Assembly (NCBI GenBank): GCA_050084515.1
Contig: CM114274.1
Location: 12,586,001 to 12,650,000 of the forward strand
Origin: Blasia pusilla
Taxonomy: Eukaryota > Marchantiophyta > Marchantiopsida > Blasiales
DNA: 64,000 nt
Reading direction: 5' to 3'
In this document: piece after piece, positions 1 to 12,100 of the stretch
Layout: each line of letters starts with the position of its first letter
Numbering within the stretch: position 1 is the first letter of the stretch
Notes under the pieces: model-generated
What the model saw: only the letters and a program-made list of their open reading frames with translations
Database searches by the model: none
Told to the model about the DNA's origin: nothing
Position numbers and translations under genes: made by a program

Positions 1-857
1 ACGTCAACTTGTCCTTGAGCTCCTGAAATGTTCGCTCTTGATCATCTCCCCACAACCAAACCTGATCAAGTCTCGTCAACAAGGTCAAAGACTTTGCGAT
101 CGTACTAAAACCCTTGACATACCGTCGATAGAAATACATCCTCCAAGTGTCGCTCATGCTCCTCAACCGTGGAACTGAAGATAAGAATATCATCTATGTA
201 ACATCTTACAAAATCCAAGCCAGCCAGAATCCTATCCATCACTTTCAGAAACTCTGCAGGCGCGTTCGTCAACCCAAATGGTAAGAACTGCCACTGATAC
301 AAGCAATCTCTCCCGAACCGATCTATGCCCCAGAATGCTGTCTTCTCCCTATCCTCCAACCTGATAGGAAGCTAATGATAGCCAGCACGGAGATCTAAAG
401 TACTGAAGATCTTTGCATGCCCTACCGCATCAAAGATCTCCTCAGGAGTAGGCATGTAGGCATGGGCGATCTGACCGTCGACCGACCTCGTCTGTCGGTT
501 GATAGGACGGTAATCTCCACTTATCCGCCTACCCGTCCAATTGCCATACATATCCTTCTTTGTCGGCATGACTGTGGCAGATGCATACTCCCCATGTGAT
601 AACTCCACAAGTCCTGCCTCCAACAAGTCCTCACTCCTGCTGTGAATCAAGGCTCGCTCCATATCAGAATACCTGTAGGGTCGACGAAATATCGGCGTAT
701 CACTAGCCAACTCAATCCATATCCCGGGACCCTTCAGCGTAACCAAGTCTCTCATACTGAAGGCAAAACAACTAACATGGCCTCTCAGAAACTTATGAAC
801 TCGCCGTTGCTCTCCTCCTATCAACTTGAGACCTATCACAGGCTCCCAAGTCTCCAT
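1..857 (-). pseudogene. Reverse transcriptase fragment of element 1
   Basis: The translation shows the RT fingers and palm of a Ty3/Gypsy pol: DYRPINRQTR, FSTLDLRAGYH, FGLTNAPAEF and the catalytic YIDDIL. A TAG at 372-374 interrupts it; element 2 has CAG (Gln) at this codon. Compared with element 2, about 195 bases are missing between the codons after LEDVF and the KGFS segment (plus-strand junction near 136), which removes the RT thumb/connection start. The first ~105 bases still match the region just before RNase H. The rest of pol lies outside the window. Confidence 0.88.
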
Positions 858-985
858 CGTGACCTCACTCGGAGAGGACGCAACCTCCGGCTTTGGTTAC
901 TATATAGCAACCCTAGCCACCTCCGCAATAGCCACTCCACTCTGACCTCCTACACCATGCTCTACATCCAAAAAATGAACATGTG

Positions 986-2164
986 CTACTCTGGCCGTCT
1001 TCGCACTCTCTGCTCGAATGACGTTCGAGGAAGTCCATGGGTGCCTATCTCTCCTCGTCTCTTTGACCAATGCCTGCATGACCTCAGAGGCAAAGGTCCA
1101 ACTCGTGGACGTGACGGCAGCGATGACACTCGCATTCGTCTCTGCTCAACCATACCTAGGCTGACTATCCATGTGAGACAGCTGAGGTCCATTGCCTGCC
1201 CCAACACCTGTCTCCGGGATGCCTCAATCATCCCTGGCACCGCCGTAGTATCGGTAGCGAACCCCATGGCGCGTTTGCGCTCATCTGCTGTAGGCTCCTC
1301 CAATGCTCCGATCACCTCATCCCAAATCATGCTTGGCCCTCCCTGACGAAACGCATGGGATGTTGGGAAGCTCACCAACATAGGTAAGGCTGCCCTCAAC
1401 TCCCCCACCCTATTGGCCATGGCCAACGGTGGTCTATCATCCCATGTCACAACCTGAGATCGACGCCCTGAGCCCAAAATAGCATCCACTGTGAGATGTG
1501 GTGCTCTCTGGACTCCACCGTATGCTCAAATCAGTACCTGTGATGGTATCAGGTTCGTCCACCATAGTCGTGGACGATGGGCACGTGACCCAACTCTCGC
1601 TGCATCTAACAACACAGCATGTCCCAACCAAGACCTCACCTGATCTACACTCGTCATCACACATGCACGAGTGTCTCCCAATAACGGCACGTTCTCCAAA
1701 ATGTATGCTGAAGAACATATCTGACTCTCCTGCAAGTGTCGTACTACTCGCAGCATCTCCCAAAACATCCCTGACCTCGGATCCTACAATCCAAATCCTC
1801 GGCCAGCTAATGAATGAACCTGACATGGCCATCCAGCAATCACCAAATGAATGGTGCCAACTCTATCCAGATCCTGCGCCCCCACCAAAGAGATGTCGGT
1901 GGGTAGCGTATGCTGATATCCCCGTATTGCAGATACCAGCAACAACTCAAGATACCTCTGGACCAATCTCGCCACGTGACGTAATGATACTCGCCACCCG
2001 GTCTCATCTCTCTCCACATAAAGGTACTGATGCACCCGTATGCCCGCCTGCAATACTGCAGCCAATCCGATGCTAATCTCTCCAAAGAGATCTAACATCC
2101 TAACATCCTCCTCTGGGCATTGCCCCACAACGGGTGTGGTATCCAGTGGGGTCAACGTCTCCAC
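986..2164 (-). pseudogene. DNMT3-like cytosine-5 DNA methyltransferase in element 1 (inactivated)
   Basis: One frame from 2164 to 986 reads the DNA methyltransferase motifs in canonical order: motif I DLFGEIS (DLFGGIS in element 2), motif IV AGWPCQVHS with the catalytic Cys, DPRSGMFWEMLRVV (motif V region), motif VI LENV, motif VIII RAHRPRLWWTN, motif IX-like PTADERKRAMGF and motif X-like LGQAMDL. The spacing and the AHR-x-R-x-WW-x-N pattern resemble DNMT3 more than the rearranged DRM type. Stops: TAG at 1784-1786 (CAG in element 2) and TGA at 1526-1528. A further in-frame TAG at 2198-2200 lies just upstream, where element 2 has GAG. Motif I and the residue after PCQ also differ from element 2. 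It sits between protease and RT, so it would be made as part of the polyprotein. Confidence 0.85.
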
Positions 2165-2405
2165 TCCAAGGGCCCAATCGCCACATGACTCTCGCTGCTA
2201 TGGGATAAAAGCATGACTCCACGCCTGCCTCACGTGGTCGTCGACACTCCTCTGTAGCTCTCGAGTCGTACCCCACAATGATGAAGAGGTCTCGCCAATA
2301 TGGGAAGAGACATCCGCCATGGCGTGTCTCTCCGTGGGACTATCCGCTACTAGGACATCCTCCGCATGTGCGTTCCCCTCCAACAACTCTCCTGGCCAGC
2401 TAACA

Positions 2406-2972
2406 CTACTTGTGAAAGCCGCCAACATGGTCACATAATTGCCTCGTGATCAACCACCTCGTCCCGCAAACTGCATGAATAACTGACTCACCTGGCCGCC
2501 ATCCTGGCCGATAAGCAACGGTCTCCTCCCAAAAGTCAAGGATGAATCCTAGGGGATATAACATTCTACTCCCCACCAACACATCGTATGACTCAACTGG
2601 TGTCGTAATCGCACGTGTGCGCACCATAGCACTATCTGTCTCATGCTCTAGTTGGACTCTGACAACTATCTCCTGTCGAGTCATGTATTGCGTGGGTGAC
2701 ACGCCCCCAATCGAGGTCTGTATCTGGAAGGGACAAGGCTCAATGTCGGCCTTCCGTAACCCCAACACTAAACACGCCGCCTTCCCTAACATCAAGGGTT
2801 GCGCTCTGGAATCAAGTAGGACGCGTTGCGGGTGGTATAATGTCCCCGTCGGACTAACCAAGCGAAATACTCCAGCTCGGTTATCCAGTTCACCACTCCA
2901 GGTGTCACCACTGCTCGCTCTATGGCCGGTCGAGCTGGCATATCTACCAACTTCGCCGCCGTCGCATGCCAT
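2406..2972 (-). pseudogene. Retroviral-type aspartic protease domain of element 1
   Basis: The frame reads FRLVSPTGTLYHPQ, then RVLLDSRAQPLMLG, then SYDVLVGSRMLYPLGFILDF, the pattern of a retropepsin domain: beta strand, catalytic D-S-G loop, flap region, and the ILG-like strand. The catalytic loop reads LLDSRA here but LLDSGA in element 2, so the active-site Gly is lost. The frame shifts before the methyltransferase (near 2430), whereas in element 2 protease and methyltransferase share one frame. Confidence 0.72.
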
Positions 2973-3589
2973 GACTCAGTGGGGAACGTCCCGAGCACTG
3001 GCTCTGAGGGCAAGTCCACCACCTCCTCAATTACCTCTGAACAAGAAGCAGTCATCTCTCCATGCTCACACAACGTGGCGGCCAACTGGAACACCTCAGC
3101 TGGTCCAACTCCCAACGTCGCCAACTCTATGGCGGAAAATAGTGGAGTCTGACTCACTCTGGTGGCCACCTCCAACATTATGGTCGACACTGACTCCACT
3201 CGAGCCGGCATAGGAGTTGTCACTCCAACTCCTCGTGACGTCAACGTAGGTACCTCAGCTGTAGGCACCGCACGTCGTCGAGGCACCATCGATGGTGTGT
3301 GTAGTGCCTCTGACAATGTGAATGACTGTGGAACCCTGGCCTACCGCCCATCGGTCCCCTCTAGTGGGTCAATCTCAACTCCACCTCTCGGTGGCTCGAT
3401 GCCTCTCGCAGCACCCCGAGTCACCATTGCAGCTGCCTCAACCTGGGTTGCACTACACATAAATCCCATACTGGCGAGATCCTCACCTGGGTAAGGGTAA
3501 GAGGTAGAAGCTAGAGTCACACTAGCTGCTCGCAGCTCCGTGCCTTCCCTAAGCTGCATCATCGTCATGGTAGCAATCCTCTGCTCCAA

Positions 3590-4890
3590 GTGATTGATGC
3601 GTGAGAGAAGTGATGGCTCTAGTGCTCCTGCTCCATCTCCTCTGGCTGGTGGTGGTCCTCTACCACCACGTCCAGGAAGGACTCCCCAACCTCCTCCAGG
3701 ACGACCGCCCCCGGGCCCTCAGCCTACCTCTAGACGTGCCCCTCGGCGAAGGTCAAAACATCTATCCCTAGTGTGACCATATCTGTGGCAATAGTCACAC
3801 TAGTGCTGTGGTGGGGCCATCCTCTATGGCTCCTGAGCAATCGGAGGCGCTGATGGTCCTCTCCCATGCTGTGGGCACTCTCTCTGCCTATGGGCCCCTC
3901 TACACATCCAACAAGACCACATCGGTCCCTGCTGGGCAACATATGTAGGCACGGGTCATTGCCTCATAGGCTCACGGTACCCGCCCTGCTCTCTGTGCAC
4001 ACTAGCCCGCTCCCGTGGTACTGGTGCTCACTATGGCACCTGTGGGATCACCGTCGCTCGTGGACCCGTCGACTCTCGAGAAAATCCAGAGGTCACTACC
4101 TGCTCCTCACTCATGTTGAGCTCAATACGCTCAGACAACTCAAAGACCACCTTCAATGTGGGCTTCGTTGTGTGAATCAACACCTCATCTTGGACTCTCC
4201 TCCGTAGTTCTCGGTCCTGAACCCCGTACCAATACTGGACCGACTGCGCCTCAGTCACTCCATACGTAGCAATAATCAACCTCCTCATTCGTGTGAATGC
4301 CTCGCTCTGACTCTCACCCGATCATCACTGAAAATCCTGTAGACTCTTTAGCTTGTCGGTGCATACACCCTGGTAGCTCTTCCCCAAATGTTGGAAGAAC
4401 TCCACTGTGGGGCTGAAGCTGGGTGGCCCTCTACCACCAGAGGTCTCTGCCACATCGCGTGTCTCACTGCCCTCCTCTCCATCTAGTCTCCGAGCTGATG
4501 GTGTGGGTCTCTCTCCTCTCACAATCCCATCATATACCTCGCGACCACTAGTGGACACATACCCTGGAGCCCAATACATCCTCCAGGCATCGATCTCTTC
4601 TGAATATAGTGATCGAAACTCCATGTAGTCATCCATCGGAGGACCCTCCAAGTGCTGGAATAACCCCTTCCATGCCATGAAAGGGTTGAACCGTGGCGGG
4701 GTCCGTATCTCCTGGAAGCCGCACCACCTCTCAAACTCTTGGATAAAATCATCCAAGCCGATGGTGCCCACTGCACCCGAGAAACGACGCATGCCCCGAT
4801 GGCCCATGTCGTCCATCTCCTGCCAAGTACTACTATCTCGTCTGTCATTTCGTCACCAGACCCAGTGTCTAGTGATGACGATCCAACCAC
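3590..4890 (-). pseudogene. Gag (capsid/nucleocapsid) relic of element 1
   Basis: Fragments in several frames match element 2. The capsid-like part is at 4325-4816 (RFNPFMAWKGLFQHLEG, VEFFQHLGKSYQGV) and continues at 4031-4288 (RRLIIATYGVTEAQSVQYWY, RRRVQDEVLI, FELSERIELNM), which has the look of a retrotransposon Gag domain. The zinc-knuckle region at 3730-3942 is scrambled by frameshifts. A proline- and threonine-rich linker follows at 2972-3600. No intact Gag reading frame remains. Confidence 0.72.
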
Positions 4891-6565
4891 GGATGGATGT
4901 CGAGGTAGCTCCTCACCCTCCGTATCTCACTCCCCTCGGTATCTCACTCCCCTCCGTGTCACACCACTATTACTGCTCGCACTACCCCGTTCTTCCAAAC
5001 CTTGGAAGAACGCAGTGATGACAAACCCTGTCTCACCCGCTCAAGCACTCAGACTCACCGAGAGTCTCCTACACTCCTCCCTAGCTCACCTATGCTAACA
5101 TCAATCCCGTGATGACATACCCGGCCTCACGCACACTCAACACTCGGGCTCACCATGAGCCTCCCAACTGACTCACCTAACCTAGCGACACTCTCTCGGG
5201 TCATACACGCGACCCCTACTCGGCAACCGCCGTATATCCACCAACATGCTACACATGAACAGAATCTACACTCGTCACCATCACTGCACCCACCTAGCAC
5301 CAGCTACTACCCGATACCCAGCACTCTCAATCACACACGACAAGTGCGGGAAAAGGGACTCGAATGGGTAACCTGATCACGCCCTCCAACCTACGTCACC
5401 ATCAACACGCACTCCTCAATGTGACACGACAACGTCCGCAACACAACCATCTGAATACTCCTGCCAATCGTGTGCTCCGTCAATACTCACTTGTCGTATC
5501 ATCTCGTCAAACTATACCAGATTAGCCTCTAAAAGCATGTCGTCCCAACCACGTAACCGAATTTACTCCATCCGGTTCAACCACGTTCCTCGGAACCCCT
5601 AACCCCGTCGCCTTTGGAATTCACTTCCCTCCTAGCCTGACGCGGCACCCGTAACCCCGCTTTCCCATTCGACTTGGCTTGGACTTGCGTCCTTATGGTC
5701 GCGGGTCCGTCCTCCTTAGGCGCATAGGCTCCCTATCCGGCCCTATCTCCATGGCAGTCTCCTACTGGCATCCTATTACACCGAACCGCGCCGTAATGAC
5801 CTGCCCTATCTCCATTCGCTCTCCAGCTAGGCCACGTATACCTAACTATGCCCGGCTCCGAACTCCGTCCGTTCCTCCAATTGCACCTAAACGCCATACC
5901 CACATTATACGTCCGACACATCTTAGTGCAGACACGCCTCCCTATGCAGAGGCCTATGTGGCCCGCTCTCTCTTTCTGCCTCCCATCCAACGCTTTCCAA
6001 ACTCTCGTACTGTGGCGCCTTTGGCCCTCTTTCCTATGCCGCTCCTTCCGGTCTTCCTTCGGCCGTACGCGGCCCTCCACTTTGCACGGGCGCGCCTCTC
6101 TCTCCTCGCTCGTCCTACCTTTTGACGACTATGGACACTCCCTACTGCCCGCACGCTCCCGCCCTTCTCTGCTCCTCTTCCTCTTGCAGGGCGAACAAAT
6201 TCCTTCCTCCCCTACTGCTCTACGGTCCTAACACCCCGGTCCACTGCAATCCCTTCTCTCTCCCTTCCGACTTCTACCAGCCCGCTCTACAACCGTGGCT
6301 CCCTCTGTCTTGGAGCCATAATGGCTCCTGCCCACGCCCAGACTTAAATGCGCGGGAAAAGGGGGAAGGCCTTGGCCTACGCCCCTATGCGGCTTGCTCT
6401 CCCTCTATACGCACGCCTCCCTATGCGGAGGCCTTCCCCTTCCAGGCCCGTGGATTCCTACCTCGTCACTTCCTTCCTCATGACGCACCCGCTTCAATTT
6501 GCGAATGTACTACTGACCGCGGAAATATAACCTAAACCTAACTCAAGACCAGCGGCTGCGACCTA
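4891..6565 (-). other. Non-coding 5' leader of element 1
   Basis: This stretch has no convincing coding sequence. Its Gag-proximal part (about 4891-5400) matches the leader of element 2 (56258-56720) closely, then the two diverge. From about 5680 to 6480 it is C-rich and repeats the motif CCTATGCGG or close variants several times. It ends near 6565, before any terminal-repeat sequence. The many short plus-strand ORFs here are consequences of the C-rich composition. Confidence 0.6.
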
Positions 6566-7446
6566 GCTCTTCGGTTGAGTTGTTGACAGACCATAGTACC
6601 AAGTTTCGCGGTGAGTTCCAGGCCTTGTATGATCAGGCGCTGATCGACCATCGCACGACTTTGCGAGATCATCCCGAGGCGTGTGGATTAGCGGAGAGAG
6701 TTGTGCAGACGGTGAAGAGGGGTTTACGCAAGTATGGCTTGCAGAGAGGTCACCTAGGAGATTGGGACCTCTAGTTGCATTGGTTGGCGATGGGATACAC
6801 ATTCAACAAGCAGGCATCCTTAACGTCTTTTTCACCGTACTTGCTACTTTATGGCCGAGAGCCAGATTTACTTACGGCCATTCGTCAAGATGTTGGCGAG
6901 GTGTTGGACCTTGATGACCCAGATGTATGGATGCGAGCATGTTCTGAGAGGGCAGAGTTGTTTCGGAGAGTGATGCCCATGGCGTTCAAGAACTTGGAAA
7001 TTGCGCAACATCGGGATACGTTGAGGTATGCGACTATTCGGGATGGTGGTTATCGACCAACTATCCGGAGGTTTCATCAGGGAGATTATGTCTACTTACA
7101 GTAGACGGCACTGACGATGTTGGATGTGACTGCAGGGCGCACTATCCTGAGAGTGCGTGATGTTTTGCCATCCAATGTTCTCTTGTTGGAGGGACACGAT
7201 GGTATCGTATGGAAGGACCATGTGCGTAATTGTGCGCCATGTCAGCTTCCTAACATTGATGGTACAGTAGATCTGAGCTTAGCAGTAGTTCCTACAGGCT
7301 TGCGTTGTTAGTTGTGTGGTTCTGCCCGTGGTGTGGCCACGATGCTAGTCTGTGATGGATGTTCGAGAGGTTGGTATATGGCATGTCTGACGCCACCTCT
7401 CACTAGGGTTCCTCCAAGACGATGGATGTGTCCCAGATGTACATAG
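6566..7446 (+). pseudogene. Integrase C-terminal half plus PHD finger, element 1'
   Basis: The plus strand reads the integrase core from the second Asp (VELLTDHSTKFRGEF), through HPEACGLAERVVQTVKRGLR (the Glu of the DD35E triad), LLLYGREPDL, GDYVYLQ and VWKDHVRNCAP, to a C-terminal PHD finger (CGSARGVATMLVCDGCSRGW, ending MCPRCT). Three TAG codons interrupt it, at 6772-6774, 7102-7104 and 7309-7311; the first two are CAG in element 2. The start near 6570 is a rearrangement junction against the leader of element 1, in opposite orientation, so the first half of integrase and all upstream genes are missing. Confidence 0.85.
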
Positions 7447-7760
7447 AGGAGATACTAGGTAGGTTTCGATTTTGACTTTTTCTGTGACATGGATGACAAG
7501 AAGGCGACTAACGATGGGGCCACATGAGCACCCGGCCTTCTTGCTCTTAGCGTCCGAGAGATGTATGTCATGGTAGGTAGGGATAGATGGCTATCTGGAG
7601 TTAGAGGGACCTAACCACCAACTAGGGGGGCGATTGAAGATATTTTAGTACTTATTTTCTCTATCTTTGGATGCCATGAGTTAGCATGGGATTGTGCGTG
7701 TTTGTGTGTGTGTTCGGTGACAGCGATGTATGTTGTGTAGCGATGTGTATGCGCACGGCA
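7447..7760 (+). repeat. 3' end of element 1': untranslated region, polypurine tract and 3' terminal segment
   Basis: After the PHD stop codon the sequence runs to a polypurine tract at about 7625-7632 (CTAGGGGGG), whose upstream context (CTATCTGGAGTTAG) is conserved in element 2. Right after it comes a ~125-base segment (7637-7760) that equals only the last part of the LTR-like unit at 7763-8395: it begins at AGATATTTTAGTACTT and ends GCGCACGGCA. The first ~500 bases of that unit are absent between the polypurine tract and this segment. Confidence 0.7.
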
Positions 7761-7762
7761 AT

Positions 7763-8395
7763 TGTCACGTCTTTTAGGATAGATTGGTTAAATCTAGTAG
7801 AGCTGCTTTGTGAGTAGTGGAGGACACGCTCAATAGGTCAAGGATGGCATACTGAGGCCTCGGGAAACCTGAGAGAGCAGGTTTTTCCTTCGTTTCGGCT
7901 CATTTGGAGCCATATTGAGAAACTTACTACTTTAGGTAAGTACCATTTTGAGTATATGATCGTTTTTCTATTTTTTGGTAAGTGTCCCTTGACCTCCTAC
8001 ATCAAGTCAAGAGCCAAGGAGGTGACTTGAGAGATTAGGTTACCATGGAGAGAGCTTGGATGAGGGGAGGGGTATACCTCAAGGAGAGGGAGCTTGAGAG
8101 CTCATTCTCTCTTTGTTGAACCTCTTGGCATGAGGCGGCGGAGCTATGGTCCCTTGCCTTGTGAGTGTAACCCAAGCCTCTCATTAGGAGAGTGGGTTTG
8201 GTTTGACATGAGAGAGAGTGCACACCTTTGAGAGCTATGGTGTGAGATGGTGTAGAGAGAGATTAGATCTTACTTTAATCAGAGATATTTTAGTACTTCT
8301 TGTTTCTGTGTTTGGATGCCATGAGTTAGCATGGGATCATGCGTGTTTGTGTGTGTGTTCGGTGATAGCCATGTATGCTGTGTAAGCGCACGACA
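7763..8395 (+). repeat. LTR-like unit, subfamily A (633 bases, TGTCAC...ACGACA)
   Basis: The unit starts TGTCACGTC and ends GCGCACGACA. It begins two bases after element 1' ends. The same family is found on the minus strand at 32254-32616, which lacks about 250 internal bases; the shared parts include CTCTTGGCATGAGGCGGC, AACCCAAGCCTCTCATTAGG and GTTTGGATGCCATGAG. There is no matching duplication on its two flanks (CAAT and TGTA), so it may be joined to element 1' rather than be an independent insertion. Confidence 0.65.
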
Positions 8396-8461
8396 TGTAT
8401 CTACTACATGTAGATTAAGACATGACTATCTATCGTAAAGCATTCCCCATTTAGGGTTTAG

Positions 8462-8537
8462 GGTCAAACTTCTTACTTTAACTTGAAAATCACTAGATCT
8501 TTACGAAGCTTTTCAAGTTAGAGTGAGAAGTTTGACC
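8462..8537. repeat. Near-perfect inverted repeat (28-base arms)
   Basis: Arms 8462-8489 and 8510-8537 pair along 28 positions with two mismatches, both of which become G-U pairs in RNA, around a 20-base loop. The left arm begins GGTCAAACTTCT. It lies in AT-rich DNA between two LTR relics. It could be a small hairpin-forming element or a small-RNA precursor; nothing else supports either. Confidence 0.6.
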
Positions 8538-8689
8538 TTGAATATGTCTCATTTTAGTCTTTCATAATGCAAATATTGTATGTTTTTTCATCCATGTTTG
8601 ATTATTTATTTCTATACTCATTTTAAGCACATGATTGAAAAGAAGCTCATCATTTTTGATGATTTCCTTCTTTTCCTATTTTTCAACTA

Positions 8690-9107
8690 GGTGACCTGTT
8701 GACTTAGTCAAGGATGATTTGGCAATTAGCATTTAATGGGTTATTATCATGGGAAGAGCTTTTGCCTCTTCCCAAGGGTATAAGAGAGGGAGAGAGGGTT
8801 TTACAAGAATTCTTTCTTGTGTCGAACCTTTGGAGCATTTCTCTTATTGGGTGTGTTGTAGGAACTAGGGTGCTAGAGTTCAGATTCCCTTATGATACAG
8901 GGTGGATGTGGCTTGATATAATTATGTAGATTCAATAGTAGTATTGGCTGTGTGAGTTGTTTTCTTCTATTTGGTTGCGTGGTCTTGTTGTATATGCGTG
9001 AATATATTTTTTATATGGATTTACCTGTGTGTTGGCAAAATATATATGGTATAATGTATAGATATGACCAACGATGTGGATTGTGTAGCGATGTATATGC
9101 GTACAAG
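8690..9107 (+). repeat. Decayed LTR-like unit, subfamily B
   Basis: This resembles the reverse complement of the unit at 30157-30764: GACTTAGTCAAGGATG, then a TATA-like GGGTATAAGAGAGG at about 8778, then GGAACTAGGGTGCTAG, GGGTGGATGTGGCT, and finally GTGTAGCGATGTATATGCG. It is interrupted and strongly diverged, and its ends are unclear. Confidence 0.55.
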
Positions 9108-12100
9108 AACAAAGCTTCATTATTTTAATGCTTTTTATAATAATCTAAACAATAAATCTAGACCTATGTAAGGAGGACTTACTATACGTTGAAATTCACA
9201 TATGCATTCAATTAGTTATGAAATTCCTATAAGTCCAACTTCATATTTACGACAAAATTGAAGGAAATAAACCAAAATAAACAATGGTACTTTTTTTCCT
9301 TACCTTGAATTCACACAAGATTTCATATACAAGATATTTGAAAAAATAACTTATATTGAAAAAATATTATGAAATCATCACCCTACCTTCACATGGAGAG
9401 GTGCTCCAATTAAATAAGCTATGCTCTTTCGAAGATTAGGCACATTTCCTTACAATGATAGATTTGTTGGTCCAAAAATAGTTGGTGGGACATTTATTTT
9501 GGTGAGGAACTGAGTGGAATGTGTGTGAACATGCAAAATTTTATGACATGAATTTAGTTCTTGGGGCTTCTACGATCTGGACAATGTGAGTCATACTATT
9601 GAGGGACAGTGTTGAGGAGCATCTCTATTGAGTATTGTGGGAGATTTTGAGATTTGATGTACAAGAGGGTGTGGAAATTATAAGCCTTCCTAGGTTTCTT
9701 GGGGGGCATTGGGATTTTGAATGCAAGACGTAGGGAAAATGTATTTTTTAGTATATGTATTTCCACTTGTGATAGTTTTTCGGTGTTTCCAAGTGATTTA
9801 AGAGTGGGTCTTGAGAGAAATCATGAGAAGTGCAAGTTGACCAAGTGAGCGAGTCCTTAACATGAATGTTCGTAATGTCTAATGAAACAAATTGTAAAGG
9901 AGTTGGAGAAAGCTCATTGAGACCTTGTATGTTTGGTGGGTCCAATCTCAAAGTTGCATGTTTTGACGACTACATCTTATTGGTACCCAGTATAGGAGTT
10001 TTTCTTTAAGCATGGTTGGCGAATGAGTTTGCGGCCAACAAGGGATATCAATCTTGAGTGTTACTATGATGAATCTAAGTGGGAGTTGGATCAAGATATA
10101 GTGTAAACGGTAAAAAGGCCTATGTGAATGCATGGAATGGAATTATGGTGATGAAAGTGTTGTTTTATTGGGGGGATAGTGGAAAACTCAAATGACAAAA
10201 AATTTCAAAGGACATTGTAGAAAAAAATAGAGAAAAGAATTAGTTTGAGATGAATTATGGTGAGATAAATATCAATATAAATGTAGATTTTGAGTTTGAG
10301 AAAAAAAATGAAGATAGCTTGGAGGTAGAAATAGGAGTTCTTTGACCATAAGTTCTTGGAGAGAGACATCCTTGAGAACTTATGACAATGGAAACATGAT
10401 AAATTTGTTTATTTTGGATGAAATAATAGAATTCCGCATCTCTCCTTCTATATTCAAGACAATAGATCTAAAATTATCTATATTTATATCTATGATAATG
10501 GATCTAAAAGTTTTCCACACTAAGTCCCATTTTGAAGGGTTTCCTTCTTCTTTTTTCTCCTCTAGCCGGCATGGCCTTAGAGTTCCTCAACTTTACAAGT
10601 CTCCTACTTTTGCTACTTGGAATGAGTTTCCCATTTTTCACATGTTAAGTCCACTTATAGAGGATTCTCCTTTTTTTTTTTTGTTCCTCCTTAGGTTGAC
10701 AAGGCCTTTCGGGTCCCAAACTTTACGAGTATGCTCATTTTTTACTTCGAGTAGGTTTTTTTTTCCATGTTAAGTCTCATTTTAAGCCCCTCTAATATTT
10801 TCTCTCTTAAGTTGACGTGGCCTTAAAGTTCCACTCTATGAGCCTCATAATTTTTTGGGAACAAGTTTCCCATTTTTTTCCGTGTCCCATGTTGATCCTC
10901 TTGTTGTTATGGTCCATTTCACTCTAACATTATACTCACTAGTAAGGATGCTCTTGCAAGTAATTGGCATTGATATAACAAAAATCTATCTAGTATTTTT
11001 AACATAAGAGTAATTTGTTTAAGGGTTTAGGTTTCTATCTCTAAAATTTATTTGTTTAATTTTTTTGAAATGGACAGTCCAATCTTAGGGAAGAGAATAT
11101 AGAAGAAAAATAAGAGTAAGATAAAGATAAGCACTCTAAGTAATATTACTTTAAGAAACCCGAAAAAGGAAATGCGTGAATGGACCTCCATTTCAAGAGC
11201 GTCTGGCTTCTTTGGGATAGAATTTCCACAAATAGTAACCCTTGTTTTTTCCATTAAGGAAATTTATAAGTAAATCCTAAAGAAAAAAAATACAAACTAT
11301 TCTTTTATTTTGAAAAAAAGGGCACGTGTCCTTAAATGAAAATTTTATAAATTTTAATACTTAAAAAATAATAGTATAGACTAATCCATATTATTATTGG
11401 AAAGTGTCATTTCCTTTTGTAAACACCTATCCTCTTGACACTTGCGTTATCAACCAATAAGGATTGCTTTTTTAAAATGGTACTTGAAAATTTGGAGAGT
11501 TAATTATGGGAGCTAATTTAAACCCATGCATTACACGAGCACTATTGATAACTTATTTTGAATCCATTTACCTCATAATAGGTCATACATTACAACGTGG
11601 TGCAACAAAGAGGAAGGGATATCTTTTGTTAAAATAATAGATTATTATTGAAAAACTTCAATCTCCCTTGTCGTCTTCTATGTTTTCCTCTCGTGAAAGA
11701 AGAGTCCTCCTCAGATCTCCGATCTTCATCTTTCGCGCTTCTCCGTCTTAGTTAGATGGAACTAAGCATTGAGAGAGGACATGTGTAATGAACGCATACC
11801 ACCTAAAAGGACAGGTGTCAAACATATAGATATTTGTTACTTAGACCCATAATAATATAGACTGTATTATTCCTCTTTATTTTAAAATGGTGTTTTTAAA
11901 ATGATGACAGGTTCTCCCTTTCCTCCAACATTCAAACCCTACTTCGAAATAAGAAAATGTGTTACTACTTTGTTTTATTATACATTTCTATACAATCAGA
12001 CCAAATATAAATTTTCCTTAGAAATTTTTTATGAATCTGAAACCTCAATGGACAAACTCAACTCTTACGGAAATTCTTATATTCTTACTTCTTGTTGTTC

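Larger units (their letters stand above)
1..6565 (-). mobile_element. Ty3/Gypsy retrotransposon, element 1 (truncated at both ends)
   Basis: Read on the minus strand from right to left, this holds a non-coding leader (4891-6565), Gag (3590-4890), a linker, an aspartic protease (2406-2972), a DNMT3-like DNA methyltransferase (986-2164) and the start of reverse transcriptase (1-857), which runs off the window edge. It is closely similar throughout to element 2 at 48935-58060, which gives a reference for every defect. It carries in-frame stops, at least one frameshift between protease and methyltransferase near 2430, and an RT deletion. At its 5' side it is broken within the leader near 6565 and abuts an oppositely oriented integrase fragment, so its own 5' terminal repeat is missing. 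It is a dead copy. Confidence 0.9.

Noticed and set aside
642-2076. Long plus-strand ORFs opposite RT and methyltransferase (also at 52460-54524)
   Set aside because: They mirror the coding frames on the minus strand, recur in both element copies because the DNA is the same, and show no domain.
5679-6535. Plus- and minus-strand ORFs of 60-148 codons in the leader of element 1
   Set aside because: The C-rich, low-complexity sequence lacks stops by composition; no conservation with the element 2 leader at protein level.
11360-11870. MITE or DNA transposon with AT-rich inverted ends
   Set aside because: The inverted similarity is weak and can be explained by AT-rich composition; no clear target duplication.
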